A stretch of DNA of 64,000 bases from Pseudomonas parakoreensis (GTDB lineage Bacteria > Pseudomonadota > Gammaproteobacteria > Pseudomonadales > Pseudomonadaceae), in the NCBI RefSeq assembly GCF_021602155.1, contig NZ_BQHY01000009.1, forward strand, positions 124,001-188,000, written 5' to 3'. This document shows, piece after piece, positions 21,090 to 31,155 of this stretch. The notes below the pieces were generated by a model. That model was given only the letters and a program-made list of their open reading frames with translations. It was not told the origin of the DNA and did not search any database. A program made the position numbers and the translations under genes. Position 1 is the stretch's first letter; each line of letters begins with the position of its first letter.

Positions 21090-21542
21090 CTACTTTCGTG
21101 CATTCGCAGATAATGCTTTGCACATGTAGCAAGCCGAGCCAGGGCAAAGCCCCCTGAACTGCTCCGTCTGAGAAATAAGAGGTGGCGCAGAGCCTTGTTG
21201 ATTTACTGCATAGCCCTGCTGCTTAAAAAAGCCTGAAGCAGTTGTTGTCAGCAAATGAAATCGAGCGATTCCCTGCTCGGCGGCTTTCGCTTCAATGACC
21301 CGAAGCACCGCGACACCGACCCCCTTCGATCTGAATGTCGACACTACGACCAGAGAACGCAACAACCCGTCCGTACCATGCGTTTCGAATCCTCCCCATG
21401 CGACCGTCTCGCTATCCAGTGTGAACTCAAAAAAGGTTCGGCCTGGAAGATCAATATCGCCTGCTGGAAGGTCAGCAGATTTCAGTGCATCGCGAAAGCG
21501 CTGCGACTGCCCTCCGGCTATTTCCGTTGCCTGGATCATCAT
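21090..21542 (-). CDS. arsN2: GNAT acetyltransferase, ArsN2-type
   Basis: A 150-residue GNAT-fold protein; the acetyl-CoA-binding loop is R-S-K-G-V-G-V-A-V-L near residues 71-80. It is divergent from, and adjacent to, the ars genes, where ArsN2-type acetyltransferases are common. Its substrate is not established from sequence. The shared promoter region with arsC holds three phased ATATTCG repeats. Confidence 0.75.
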   Translation of the reverse strand: MMIQATEIAGGQSQRFRDALKSADLPAGDIDLPGRTFFEFTLDSETVAWGGFETHGTDGLLRSLVVVSTFRSKGVGVAVLRVIEAKAAEQGIARFHLLTTTASGFFKQQGYAVNQQGSAPPLISQTEQFRGLCPGSACYMCKALSANARK

Positions 21543-21617
21543 ACCCCCTCCCTCCTCTGATCACCGTTATGCCGACACGCATGGAACGTTAGAGCACATG
21601 CCGAAACAGCAGACATC

Positions 21618-21656
21618 ATATTCGCTTTACCGAATATTCGCCAAAGCGTATATTCG
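21618..21656. promoter_or_regulatory. Three ATATTCG direct repeats at 16-bp spacing
   Basis: ATATTCG occurs at 21618, 21634 and 21650, exactly 16 bases apart, between the divergent arsN2 and arsC genes. The central copy is part of the palindrome CGAATATTCG. Position and regularity suggest a regulator-binding array, possibly for ArsR. Confidence 0.6.
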
Positions 21657-21682
21657 ATTTTCCATATGCGTCGAGTTCCACA

Positions 21683-22105
21683 ATGAGCCCTGCTATCAAA
21701 GTGCTTTTCGTGTGCGTTGCCAACTCAGCCCGCTCCTTGCTTGCAGAGGCTTTGCTGCGGCACACCGACCCGCGCTTCGAGGCCTTCAGCGCAGGGTCTG
21801 AACCGTCTGAGGTTGATCCGCGCACGACTCAGGCATTGGAGGCAGTTGGAGCCGATGCAACGGGCCTGCGCAGCAAGTCCCTCAGCGAGTTTCAAGCTGA
21901 TCGATTCGATTACGTAATCACTCTTTGTGATAAATCCGCAAGCGAGTGCCTACCAATGCCTAATGCAGGTGAAATCATTGCCTGGGATTTTCCTGACCCA
22001 GTAACCAGCGATGATCCTGGCGCATTTCGCCACACGCTCCACGACATCCACGAGCGCATCAAGCTCTTCGTTTTGGTCAAGACCAAACACCTGGAGGATC
22101 TGTGA
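21683..22105 (+). CDS. arsC: Arsenate reductase, low-MW phosphatase type
   Basis: A 140-residue protein with the P-loop C-V-A-N-S-A-R-S (Cys11, a C-x5-R motif) near the N-terminus and a D-P acid loop (F-P-D-P-V) near residue 108. This is the thioredoxin-coupled low-molecular-weight phosphatase type of arsenate reductase, which makes arsenite for export by ArsB. Its last bases overlap the arsR start. A second LMW-type arsC lies downstream of arsB. Confidence 0.85.
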   Translation: MSPAIKVLFVCVANSARSLLAEALLRHTDPRFEAFSAGSEPSEVDPRTTQALEAVGADATGLRSKSLSEFQADRFDYVITLCDKSASECLPMPNAGEIIAWDFPDPVTSDDPGAFRHTLHDIHERIKLFVLVKTKHLEDL

Positions 22106-22458
22106 CAGAACCTATGAACCCCACCACCTTATTCAAGTGCCTGGCGGATGACACCCGAGCAAAAATTTCGCTGCTTGTCGTGAGTGAAGGTGAGCTGTGT
22201 GTTTGCGAGCTAACGGCAGCACTCGACCTGAGTCAGCCAAAGATTTCTCGTCATTTGGCGCTGCTGCGCTCTGCCGGTTTGCTGTTGGATCGTCGCCAAG
22301 GCCAATGGGTGTACTACCGGCTGAATCCTGATTTGCCCACGTGGGTGACTGCAGTTTTGAAGGAAGTGGTAGACGCCAATCAGCAATGGCTGGAAACCGA
22401 GGCTAAGCGCCTCTGCGGCATGAACGACCGTCCGATCAACCAAGCCGTGTGTAGCTGA
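22102..22458 (+). CDS. arsR: Arsenical resistance repressor
   Basis: A 118-residue ArsR/SmtB winged-helix repressor with the arsenite-binding E-L-C-V-C-E-L motif (cysteines in helix 3) and the recognition helix S-Q-P-K-I-S-R-H-L-A-L-L-R. A GTG at 22102 overlapping the arsC stop is preferred because GGAGG lies four bases before it; the next ATG at 22114 is too far from it. The typical function is release from DNA on binding As(III). Confidence 0.92.
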   Translation: MTEPMNPTTLFKCLADDTRAKISLLVVSEGELCVCELTAALDLSQPKISRHLALLRSAGLLLDRRQGQWVYYRLNPDLPTWVTAVLKEVVDANQQWLETEAKRLCGMNDRPINQAVCS

Positions 22459-22482
22459 TTCACGCCCAACCGGATTAATGAA

Positions 22483-23766
22483 ATGCTGATTGCCGTATTG
22501 ATCTTTATCGCCACCATCGTCCTTGTCATCTGGCAGCCCAAGGGGCTTGGGGTGGGCTGGAGTGCGATGTTCGGTGCCATCGTGGCGTTGCTGGCAGGTG
22601 TCGTTACCCTTGCCGACATACCAGAGGTTTGGCGCATTGTCTGGAATGCCACTGGGACTTTCATCGCGGTCATCATCATTAGTCTGCTGCTTGATGAGGC
22701 AGGTTTTTTCAAGTGGGCTGCGCTGCATGTGGCCCGATGGGGAGGCGGGAGCACCCGCAAGCTGTTCGCATTTATCGTCCTGCTGGGCGCAGCGGTGTCG
22801 GCCCTGTTCGCCAATGACGGAGCAGCATTGATCCTCACACCCATTGTGATCGCGATGTTGCTGGCGTTGCGTTTTTCTCCTGCGGCCACTTTGGCATTCG
22901 TCATGGCAGCTGGTTTTATCGCCGATACGGCGAGCTTACCGCTGGTGGTTTCCAACCTGGTCAACATCGTCTCTGCCGACTACTTCGATATCGGCTTCAA
23001 CGAATATGCTTCGATCATGGTGCCGGTAAACATCGTCAGCGTGGCGGCGACATTAGCCATGCTGTTATGGTTTTTCCGCAAGGATTTACCAAAGACGTAT
23101 GACCTCAACCAACTGGACAATCCGGACGAGGCAATCCACGACCGGGCCACTTTCGTAGCTGGCTGGTGGGTGTTGGCACTACTCCTGATCGGCTTCTTTG
23201 TCATTGAGCCACTGGGGGTGCCAATCAGCGCCATTGCAGCAGTCTGTGCATTCATTCTTTACATCATCGCGGCTCGTGGTCACGCCATCAATACAAGCAA
23301 GGTACTCAAAGAGGCGCCATGGCAGGTAGTGATCTTTTCTTTGGGTATGTACCTGGTTGTTTATGGTCTGAAGAACGCCGGTCTGACCGACCACATTGCA
23401 CAGATCCTGAACGTGTTCGCCGGTTATGGCGTTTGGGGCGCGTCCCTTGGTACAGGGCTGCTAACAGCGTTGCTGTCTTCGATCATGAACAACATGCCCA
23501 CCGTTCTGGTAGGTGCCTTATCCATTCATGCCGCTGAAGTCGATGGTGTAGTCCAGCAAGCGATGGTTTACGCCAACATCATCGGCTGCGATTTGGGCCC
23601 GAAGATCACTCCAATTGGGAGCTTGGCAACTCTGTTGTGGCTGCACGTGCTCGCCCGGAAAAACATAACGATCAGTTGGGGTTACTACTTCAAGACTGGG
23701 ATCGTGCTGACCGTACCCATCCTCGTCGCCACATTGTCCGCCCTGGCACTGCGCCTCAGTTTCTGA
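22483..23766 (+). CDS. arsB: Arsenite efflux pump
   Basis: A 427-residue inner-membrane protein of the ArsB type with many hydrophobic segments and the characteristic [12 protein letters not shown] motif near residue 107, plus the symmetric segment I-M-N-N-M-P-T-V-L in the second half. It extrudes arsenite using the proton gradient. It follows arsR by 24 bases and precedes a second arsC. Confidence 0.95.
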   Translation: MLIAVLIFIATIVLVIWQPKGLGVGWSAMFGAIVALLAGVVTLADIPEVWRIVWNATGTFIAVIIISLLLDEAGFFKWAALHVARWGGGSTRKLFAFIVLLGAAVSALFANDGAALILTPIVIAMLLALRFSPAATLAFVMAAGFIADTASLPLVVSNLVNIVSADYFDIGFNEYASIMVPVNIVSVAATLAMLLWFFRKDLPKTYDLNQLDNPDEAIHDRATFVAGWWVLALLLIGFFVIEPLGVPISAIAAVCAFILYIIAARGHAINTSKVLKEAPWQVVIFSLGMYLVVYGLKNAGLTDHIAQILNVFAGYGVWGASLGTGLLTALLSSIMNNMPTVLVGALSIHAAEVDGVVQQAMVYANIIGCDLGPKITPIGSLATLLWLHVLARKNITISWGYYFKTGIVLTVPILVATLSALALRLSF

Positions 23767-23782
23767 ATCAAGGAATCGTCTG

Positions 23783-24253
23783 ATGAAAGTCTTGTTCATG
23801 TGCACCCACAACAGCTGCCGCAGCATTCTGTCCGAGGCGCTTTTCAACCACTTGGCGCCCGAGGGTGTAGAAGCAGTCAGCTCAGGAAGCTTTCCCAGTG
23901 GCCGGGTGAATCAACGGGCATTGCAAACGCTGGAGGCGGCGGGTATCTCCACGGCGGGCTTGAGCAGCAAGGCTTCGGATGCTTTTGAAGGCTCACCTCC
24001 AGACATCGTGATCACTGTCTGTGACCGGGCAGCGGGTGAGGCATGCCCAATCTTCTTTGGGCCAGCTTTGAAGGCGCATTGGGGTCTGGCCGACCCGTCT
24101 GACGCTAGCGGTTCGCAAGCCGAGATCACCGCAGCGTTTGAAACCACACTCGCCAAAATTCACGAGCGCGTGAGCGCGTTTCTTGCGCTGCCACTGAAGA
24201 CCATCAGCGCTGAACAGTTGAAAGCTGAACTGAACCGCATCGGTTCGCTTTAA
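23783..24253 (+). CDS. arsC: Arsenate reductase, low-MW phosphatase type
   Basis: A 156-residue protein with the P-loop C-T-H-N-S-C-R-S at residues 7-14, and W-G-L-A-D-P-S as the acid loop. This is the usual arsRBCH-type arsenate reductase. It is 16 bases after arsB and 47 before arsH. It is not a copy of the 21683 gene, only a distant homologue of the same fold. Confidence 0.93.
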   Translation: MKVLFMCTHNSCRSILSEALFNHLAPEGVEAVSSGSFPSGRVNQRALQTLEAAGISTAGLSSKASDAFEGSPPDIVITVCDRAAGEACPIFFGPALKAHWGLADPSDASGSQAEITAAFETTLAKIHERVSAFLALPLKTISAEQLKAELNRIGSL

Positions 24254-24300
24254 AGATCAACCGAGGCGGCACCCAACCAGGCGCCGCCTTAGGAGTTTAT

Positions 24301-25014
24301 ATGCAAGACACATTGCCGAACGTACACGCCGACCTGATCGACATTCCGTCGCTGGAGCAACTGTCGCCTCGCACGCCTTCGCTCCATAAACCTCGCATTC
24401 TTCTGCTGTATGGATCAACGCGAGAACGCTCATTTAGCCGATTAGTCACGCAAGAGGCGGCACGCCTGCTGAATGAGTTTGGTGCTGAAACCAAGATCTT
24501 TGACCCAGCGGGTCTGCCGCTGCCGGATGACGCTCCCGACACACATCCCAAGGTCGCTGAGCTGCGCGAGCTGATGCAATGGTCTGAGGGGCAGGTATGG
24601 TGCTCCCCTGAGCGTCACGGCTCCATGAGTGCAGTATTCAAAGCCCAAATTGACTGGGTTCCGCTGGCGATAGGTGCTGTACGACCTACGCAAGGAAAGA
24701 CCCTTGCAGTGATGCAGGTATGCGGTGGCTCGCAATCTTTCAACGTGGTTAATCAGCTGCGCGTACTGGGCCGATGGATGCGGATGTTCACCATCCCAAA
24801 CCAATCTTCGGTTGCCAAGGCATTTACCGAGTTCGACGAGGCAGGTCGTATGAAGCCGTCCTCGTACTACGACCGTCTCGTGGACGTGATGGAAGAGCTG
24901 ATGAAGTTCACCCTGCTTTTGCGGGATCGCCAGGATTATTTGGTTGATCGGTACTCCGAGCGTAAAGAGTCCGCCGAAGAGCTTTCCAAACGCGTCAACC
25001 AGCGCTCCATCTAA
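24301..25014 (+). CDS. arsH: NADPH-dependent FMN reductase ArsH
   Basis: A 237-residue flavoprotein with the ArsH signature [14 protein letters not shown] near residue 40 and S-P-E-R-H-G-S-M-S near residue 101. ArsH oxidises trivalent organoarsenicals and reduces flavin. It lies in the ars operon after the second arsC, with an AGGAG before the ATG. Confidence 0.95.
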   Translation: MQDTLPNVHADLIDIPSLEQLSPRTPSLHKPRILLLYGSTRERSFSRLVTQEAARLLNEFGAETKIFDPAGLPLPDDAPDTHPKVAELRELMQWSEGQVWCSPERHGSMSAVFKAQIDWVPLAIGAVRPTQGKTLAVMQVCGGSQSFNVVNQLRVLGRWMRMFTIPNQSSVAKAFTEFDEAGRMKPSSYYDRLVDVMEELMKFTLLLRDRQDYLVDRYSERKESAEELSKRVNQRSI

Positions 25015-25034
25015 CGTCATTACGAGGAAGCGAT

Positions 25035-25457
25035 ATGAGCCAGATCACGATCTACCACAACCCAGAATGCGGCACCTCTCGCAACACCTTGGAGTTGATC
25101 CGTAACAGCGGGGAAGAACCGACGGTTATCGAGTACCTGAAGACCCCGCCTGATCGCACCACACTTGCAAGGCTCATCGGGGATATGGGTATCGGGGTGC
25201 GGGCTCTTTTGCGTATCAAAGGAACTCCGTACGAAGAGCTGGGATTGGGTGAAGCTTCGCTGACGGACGAACAGCTCATCGATGCCATGATGGCTCACCC
25301 TATCCTGATCAATCGCCCCATCGTCGTGACGCCTTTGGGGACGCGTTTGTGTCGTCCGTCAGAAGCTGTGCTCGATTTGTTACCGCAAGAGCAGCATGGG
25401 AGTTTCGCCAAAGAGGACGGCCAAGTGGTCATTGATGAGCACGGTCGCAGAGTCTGA
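25035..25457 (+). CDS. arsC: Arsenate reductase, glutaredoxin-coupled type
   Basis: A 140-residue ArsC of the other fold: I-Y-H-N-P-E-C-G-T-S-R-N-T with the catalytic Cys12, the R-I-K-G-T-P-Y-E segment, and the three arginines expected around the active site. It uses glutathione and glutaredoxin, unlike the two thioredoxin-type enzymes upstream, so the cluster encodes both chemistries. Confidence 0.95.
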   Translation: MSQITIYHNPECGTSRNTLELIRNSGEEPTVIEYLKTPPDRTTLARLIGDMGIGVRALLRIKGTPYEELGLGEASLTDEQLIDAMMAHPILINRPIVVTPLGTRLCRPSEAVLDLLPQEQHGSFAKEDGQVVIDEHGRRV

Positions 25458-25494
25458 TACGACGACGGTGAGGTGCCGCGATTGAGCCTGGAGG

Positions 25495-26568
25495 ATGCTG
25501 GTGAGTCAGAATTCGAAACTTGATGTTGTGGTCATTGGCGGTGGTCAATCAGCGCTCACAGTCGCCTATTTTTTGAAGCGGTCAGGCTTGTCTTACGTGC
25601 TGCTCGATGCGGAGTCGGCACCAGGAGGAGCCTGGCGGCATGGCTGGGACTCGCTGCGACTCTTCTCTCCATCGGCGTGGAGCTCGATTGCGGGCTGGCC
25701 GATGCCTGCCGTATCAGAAGAAACGCCTCAACGTGATGATGTTATCGACTATCTGACTCTGTACGAGCGTCGATATGACTTCCCCATCATCCGATCCACC
25801 AGGGTGACCCGTGTCGAGAAAATCGAAGAAGGATTACGGGTTGTCTCCGGGGATAGATACTGGGATGCCAAAGCAGTTATCAGTGCAACAGGCACCTGGA
25901 GCCGCCCATTTACCCCAAGCTATCCCGGACAGGAGTTGTTCGTAGGGCAGCAGCTTCATTCCGCTCATTACGTTGGGCCGGATGAGTTTGAGGGGAAAAC
26001 CGTCCTTGTCGTGGGTGGCGGCAACTCGGGAGCCCAGATTTACGCCGAGGTATCTAAAGTGGCTCAGGCAACCTGGGTGACTCAAGAGGCTCCAAAGTTT
26101 CTACCTGATGAGGTTGATGGGCGCGTCCTGTTCGAACGAGCTACTGCTCGATTGAAGGCGCAACAGGAAGGTGTGGAGCCTGAACAACCCGCTGGGGGGC
26201 TGGGCGACATCGTAATGGTGCCATCGGTGAAGGACGCTCGTGAACGCGGTGTATTGAGCGCAGTACGGCCATTCACGCACTTCACTTCAACAGGCGTTGT
26301 CTGGTCATCAGGAGGCGAAACAACGGCGGATGTCGTCATCTGGTGCACTGGGTTTTCCCCAGCGCTCGACCACCTAAACAGCTTGGGCATTGTAGGCCAG
26401 GATGGCAAAGTGGCTGTGAACGAAAACCGGAGTGTTGCTTCACCCAATCTGTGGCTGGTGGGTTACGGCGATTGGACGGGGCTCGCCTCTGCGACATTGA
26501 TCGGAGTAACCCGCACCGCTCGAGATGTAGTCAAGCAAGTGCAAAGCTATCTCATAAGCGAATCCTAG
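25495..26568 (+). CDS. arsO: Flavin-dependent monooxygenase ArsO
   Basis: A 357-residue flavoprotein with the FAD Rossmann motif G-G-G-Q-S-A near residue 16, the G-G-A-W-R-H-G-W-D segment and a second NADPH Rossmann motif G-G-G-N-S-G-A near residue 170. ArsO proteins are ars-cluster monooxygenases of incompletely known substrate. A decayed fragment of a second arsO lies at 27437-27659. Confidence 0.88.
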   Translation: MLVSQNSKLDVVVIGGGQSALTVAYFLKRSGLSYVLLDAESAPGGAWRHGWDSLRLFSPSAWSSIAGWPMPAVSEETPQRDDVIDYLTLYERRYDFPIIRSTRVTRVEKIEEGLRVVSGDRYWDAKAVISATGTWSRPFTPSYPGQELFVGQQLHSAHYVGPDEFEGKTVLVVGGGNSGAQIYAEVSKVAQATWVTQEAPKFLPDEVDGRVLFERATARLKAQQEGVEPEQPAGGLGDIVMVPSVKDARERGVLSAVRPFTHFTSTGVVWSSGGETTADVVIWCTGFSPALDHLNSLGIVGQDGKVAVNENRSVASPNLWLVGYGDWTGLASATLIGVTRTARDVVKQVQSYLISES

Positions 26569-26594
26569 TGGCTCGCAACGCAAATCGAGTGAGC

Positions 26595-27146
26595 CTACTG
26601 TAATGCGACTTCCAGCTGGGGGAAGAGAATAGGCTCCAGTGGCGGAGTTGCCTGGCACAGTCCGAGCCGCCAGTAGCCGACGTCGTGCCATTTCCCAAGC
26701 TTGAAGCCAACCTCCGGATATGTACCGATATGGACGAATCCCAGCGACTCGTGCAGACCCACACTGCCTTCATTGGGCTGAGCAATTCCAGCGTAAGCTG
26801 CGCGAAATCTCTGTTTTTCAAGTATAGGAAGCAAAGTCTCATAAAGCTTACGGCCAACGCGCTGTCGGCGAGCCGATTCAGCTATGTATACCGTCACGTC
26901 CACCGCCCACCTGTAGGCCGGACGTGCGCGGTGCTGGCTGGCATAGGCGTAGCCCTTGATCTCCCCACCGTCTTCGGCCACAAGGTAGGGATATGTCTGA
27001 AGCGTTGTAGCTATTCGCTGAGCGATTTCCTCAGCGCTTGGCGGAATCTCTTCGAAGGAGATCGCTGTTTTAGAAACGATGGGGGCGTAAATGCGCTGTA
27101 TGGCTACAGCATCTGCTACCGCCGCCGTACGGATTTTCAAAGCCAT
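26595..27146 (-). CDS. arsN1: GNAT acetyltransferase, ArsN1-type
   Basis: A 183-residue GNAT enzyme of the phosphinothricin/arsinothricin acetyltransferase type: R-I-Y-A-P-I-V near residue 19, the acetyl-CoA loop R-R-Q-R-V-G-R-K-L-Y near residue 92, and G-F-V-H-I-G-T-Y-P-E-V-G-F-K-L-G-K-W-H-D near the end. In ars clusters, ArsN1 acetylates the antibiotic arsinothricin. It is convergent with arsO, 26 bases away. Confidence 0.88.
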   Translation of the reverse strand: MALKIRTAAVADAVAIQRIYAPIVSKTAISFEEIPPSAEEIAQRIATTLQTYPYLVAEDGGEIKGYAYASQHRARPAYRWAVDVTVYIAESARRQRVGRKLYETLLPILEKQRFRAAYAGIAQPNEGSVGLHESLGFVHIGTYPEVGFKLGKWHDVGYWRLGLCQATPPLEPILFPQLEVALQ

Positions 27147-27277
27147 GTATGTCGTCCCTGATTCGAAAGCTGAACATTACCCTTTTTAGATCAGCCTTGG
27201 ACATGCTCGAGATAGAGAAATGTTACGGGCGCTGCCATTCGCCTAAGTAGGGCAGATGGGGCGTCTGCAACGATTTG

Positions 27278-27417
27278 GTCGGAACTACGTCCACATACTT
27301 GCATTTCTTCTTAGTAGCCTTTAGAGCCGCTTGCCCAGCAATCAACGAGATCAACGTATCAGCCTAGTGAATCAACTCAATAATTTCCCCTCAAACCCAT
27401 CCCCAACCGGAGAGTGC
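27278..27417 (-). pseudogene. Decayed copy of the gene at 37947-38282
   Basis: About 140 bases align along their length with the 3' part of the 37947-38282 gene (37970-38110), for example around AACGTATCAGCCT and GTGAATCAACTC in both. Read leftwards, a codon has become TAG (27364-27366) and the upstream half is missing. No product is expected. Confidence 0.75.
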
Positions 27418-27436
27418 ACATCGAACTACGAGACGC

Positions 27437-27659
27437 TTTTCGATACCATCATATTGTTTACTGGGTTTGCTCCAACGCTCCATCATCTGGGCAATCTACG
27501 AATCGCTGGTAATGACGCCAAAGTCGTCGTGTATGAAATTCGAAGTGTCGCCTCATTTGATCTGTGAATGGTGGCTTATGGAGATTGGGCGGAGCTTGCC
27601 TGGTCTACATTGATCGAATTAACACTCGCCGCTCTGAATATAGTGAAGCAAGTGAAAAT
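27437..27659 (+). pseudogene. Remnant of a second arsO, C-terminal part
   Basis: The translation follows the last 75 residues of the intact ArsO: T-G-F-A-P-T-L-H-H-L for [15 protein letters not shown], then Y-G-D-W and V-K-Q-V. A tryptophan codon of arsO is TGA here (27565-27567), and nothing of the first ~280 residues is present. It is AT-richer than the intact copy, showing long decay. Confidence 0.85.
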
Positions 27660-27954
27660 ACCTCACTGGGTGATGGCGAAAGCACTCATATGCAATGCGA
27701 ATACCCTATAAATGATTTACTAGGTTATTACTTGGTAAGCGCTAATTTAAAATTTCTATATGTTCAAATGAAGCATGCCCTAAATCCTATTTCGGTCGAC
27801 GCCTCCGCATAAATCCTCAATGCTCACATTCAGAAACATAATATCTAAAATAGAAGGCCAGCCTTCTCGAGCTACATTGAATTGCCCGACGAACGGTGCT
27901 CAAGCTCGCGTGGCGATTGACGACATTGCTGATAATTCACACGAGGCTCTAATT

Positions 27955-29584
27955 ATGATACTGCGCAAACTCAACCTTGCTCCGCGCTCGGCTCTATGCT
28001 TTGGTTTCTTTTGCCTTATGATTATTGCACTTGGGATCATCGCCCTTAAGCAGACGTCAAGTTTGAAGGATTCTGAAAGTTTCGTTGAAACGAATGTTGT
28101 TCCCAGCATATCCATACTTGGGATAATTGACAGGGAGTTTGTAAGCATCAGAGGTAGCAACGCTACGGTTGCGCAACCCTGTAGAGCCCGCAAGTCGCAA
28201 AACTCAAGCTCTAGAGGAATTAAATAAGGCTAGAGTTAATATCCAGAATTCGCTGACGAATTTGCAACCTCTAATCGTAACCCCGATAGGCAAGCAGAAA
28301 ATTGATGAGCTTTCAAAAAGCCTTGCCAGCTATCAAACTGTTCAAGATCAATACTTATCTCTAATTTCCTCAGGAAGTTTAGATGAGGCAGTCAAGCTTT
28401 CCAGCGAGTCGATGAAACAATCTGCTGATGCTGTTGAAGGCCATATCGAAGAAATGATAGACGTTAATAATAACAAAGCTAAACGAGCCGGGGAGGAGGC
28501 GAGTCAAACTTATGAGCAAGCTAAGTTAATCGTTGGGGCATTTATATTGATAAGTACCTTGGCAGCTATTGCACTGGCCTTGATGTACACCCGGAGTATT
28601 ACCAGCCCGATCAGCCAATTACTAGCTATTGCCGAGCGCATTGCTAAAAACGATCTCACCGGAGTTATCGAAGCTCAAGGACACGATGAGGTGGCTAGAC
28701 TTATGCGAGCTTTAAGTGTAATGCAGCATGGTCTACGAAATACCCTTTCTTTGATATCTGATTCCTCCAACCAGTTGGCTTCGACGTCTGAAGAAATGCA
28801 TGCTGTCACCGAAGACGCAAATAAAGGCATGCTGCGTCAAAATAACGAAGTTGAAATGGCAGCCACTGCCGTCACTGAGATGAGTGCAGCGGTAGAAGAG
28901 GTAGCTAGAAATGCCTCGCAAGCCTCTGAAGCAGCCAATCGATCCAACTCCGCCGCGTTGGCTGGTCGTGCACGCGTCGATGAAACCGTGCAGGCCATCA
29001 GCCTGATGGTCGCAAATGTTGAAGACGCATCCCAAGAGGTACAAGGGCTCGCCGTAATGGCCACCGACATCAGCAAGGTTTTGGATGTGATACGCGCTAT
29101 CGCCGAACAAACCAATCTTCTTGCGTTGAATGCGGCTATCGAAGCCGCTCGTGCGGGTGAGGCGGGTCGAGGCTTCGCAGTAGTCGCTGATGAAGTCCGA
29201 GCTTTAGCTCATCGTACTCAGCAATCAACCAGTGAAATTGAGCAGATGATCAGCTCAATTCAAAAAGGCACTGGGTCTGCTGTGTCTGCAATGACTCACA
29301 CAAACACCCAAGCCCAGAAAACACTGGACACTGCTCAAGGCGCTGGTTCCGCGTTGGTGGAGATTACCGAATCTATCGACAATATTACTGAGCGCAACGT
29401 TTTGATTGCGACCGCATCGGAGGAGCAGGCTCAGGTTGCAAGGGAGGTAGATCGCAGCCTGGTGAGTATCCGTGATCTTTCAAATCAAGCGGCAGAGGGC
29501 TCAAGTCAGACAGCTATTGCAACGTCCGAACTCACAAAACTAGCGGTCGAGTTGAACAGGCTGGTAAAGCAGTTTCAAATGTAG
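27955..29584 (+). pseudogene. Methyl-accepting chemotaxis protein with a frameshift
   Basis: The protein begins M-I-L-R-K-L-N-L-A-P-R-S with a first membrane helix (about residues 12-35), a periplasmic helical ligand domain, a second membrane helix near 28520-28590, a HAMP domain, and a complete signalling domain including the hairpin tip [19 protein letters not shown]. The frame is lost near 28162; removing one base there joins S-I-R-G-S-N to [10 protein letters not shown]. The rest, 28169-29584, is open and intact. Either a true disruption or a sequencing error; without repair the receptor lacks its first membrane anchor. Confidence 0.85.
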
Positions 29585-29907
29585 TTATAGCCCTCTTTAC
29601 TGGAGCGTTACGTGCATAAACTATCAATTTTTATCAGGTAGTTCGCAACTTTCAAGTGGGGTTTAGGTGCTCCGGGCCTGCGGAGCACCGGTAGCTCGAC
29701 TCTTTGATATCCGCCGTGGGATTGCCATCCTGTAGAAGTAGAACGTATCTGGGATTGATGAGCAGGCTGAGTTGGAGGATCGCTGGAGTCACTCACGCTG
29801 AGCTTAACAGTGTGTTGCAGTCAACGTCTGCTTGAGCGCGGTCGCAAAAATTGTGGGCACAGCGACTACCCAAAATTCGAGGCAAGCACATATCTGTTTA
29901 ACCGACC
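29585..29907. other. Non-coding stretch with a hairpin
   Basis: No gene was recognised between the chemoreceptor and chrA stop codons. GGTGCTCC and GGAGCACC (about 29667-29691) form a stem that may end transcription from either side. Confidence 0.45.
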
Positions 29908-31155
29908 TCAAAACTCTATGCTGAGTAACCATCCGAGAAGACCTCCCACCAGGACGACCAACCATGGAGGAACCTTCCAGAACATCAAAGCCACAAGCGC
30001 TATCAGCGCCAAGCCAAAGTCTGTAGGAGTCAATATGGCGCTCGTCCAGACTGGATTATACAAGGCTGCCAGGAGAAGACCTACAACTGCTGCGTTTACG
30101 CCTGAAAGTGCGGCTTGGGTGCGTAAGCTTTTCCGCAGTTGCTCCCAAAATGGCAACACGCCGATTACGAGCAAGAACGAAGGAGCAAAAATTGCAACGA
30201 CGCACGCGGTAGCCCCGAGCCAACCAGAAGGTTGGGCATTCATGGACGCGCCAAGAAATGCTGCGAATGTAAAAAGCGGGCCTGGTACGGCCTGTGCTAA
30301 ACCATATCCGGCAAGAAACGTGTCATTGGCTACCCATCCGTTCGGTACGGTAGCTGACTGAAGCAACGGCAGCACAACGTGCCCACCTCCGAAAACTAAT
30401 GACCCAGTACGGAAAAAGACGTTTACCACAGCTAACGCTTGAGAGGGCCACACTTGAACCAGTAATGGCAAGCCAGCTAACAGGCCGAAGAACAGCAGCA
30501 ATAACACCGCACCGACTTTCCTGCTCACCGATATCGGCAAAGACTCCGTAGTTTGGCTCTGATGGGTTTTGAAGAGCATCAATCCTATGACGGCACCGAA
30601 GAAAATCACGCCAATCTGCCCCCAAGCATGCGGCCAAAGCAGTGCAGCATAAGCAGCAAACACGGCGACGGCTATTCGAGGGGCATCAGTGCAAAGACTA
30701 CGGCCCATTCCCCAGACGGCTTGAGCAACGACAGCCACTGCAACAATTTTAAGACCATGTAAAAGACCGCTCGGAAGAGCCCGTCCCCACGAGGACATGC
30801 CCTGAGCGAATAAAACCAGGATTGTTGCCGAAGGCAATGTGAAGCCTGCCCACGCAGCTACTGCTCCAGGAACCCCGGCACGAGATAGTCCTAAACCTAT
30901 TCCAACCTGGCTACTGGCGGGCCCCGGTAAGAACTGGCACAGAGCAATCAAATCCCCATAACTACGCTCGCTCAGCCATTGGCGTCGAGCGACAAATTCT
31001 TCGCGAAAGTAAGCTAGATGTGCAATCGGGCCTCCGAAGGAGGTGAGCCCTAGGCGCAGAAACACCAGAAAAACCGCCCAAGGGGAGTCAGTCGTGACGG
31101 CCTTTACACTATCTTCGGCTGCCAATATCCATCCCTCCCAAAATGACTGCTGCAC
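29908..31155 (-). CDS. chrA: Chromate efflux transporter ChrA
   Basis: A 415-residue inner-membrane protein of the two-domain CHR family. The repeated halves begin F-L-R-L-G-L-T-S-F-G-G-P-I-A-H near residue 32 and F-F-R-T-G-S-L-V-F-G-G-G-H-V-V near residue 247. ChrA exports chromate, giving resistance. The gene is monocistronic and no chrB-type regulator is seen nearby. Start assignment is uncertain by a few codons. Confidence 0.93.
   Translation of the reverse strand: MQQSFWEGWILAAEDSVKAVTTDSPWAVFLVFLRLGLTSFGGPIAHLAYFREEFVARRQWLSERSYGDLIALCQFLPGPASSQVGIGLGLSRAGVPGAVAAWAGFTLPSATILVLFAQGMSSWGRALPSGLLHGLKIVAVAVVAQAVWGMGRSLCTDAPRIAVAVFAAYAALLWPHAWGQIGVIFFGAVIGLMLFKTHQSQTTESLPISVSRKVGAVLLLLFFGLLAGLPLLVQVWPSQALAVVNVFFRTGSLVFGGGHVVLPLLQSATVPNGWVANDTFLAGYGLAQAVPGPLFTFAAFLGASMNAQPSGWLGATACVVAIFAPSFLLVIGVLPFWEQLRKSLRTQAALSGVNAAVVGLLLAALYNPVWTSAILTPTDFGLALIALVALMFWKVPPWLVVLVGGLLGWLLSIEF

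Noticed and set aside
27564-27812. 82-codon rightward frame
   Set aside because: Its first part is the arsO remnant read after the nonsense codon; it is not an independent gene.
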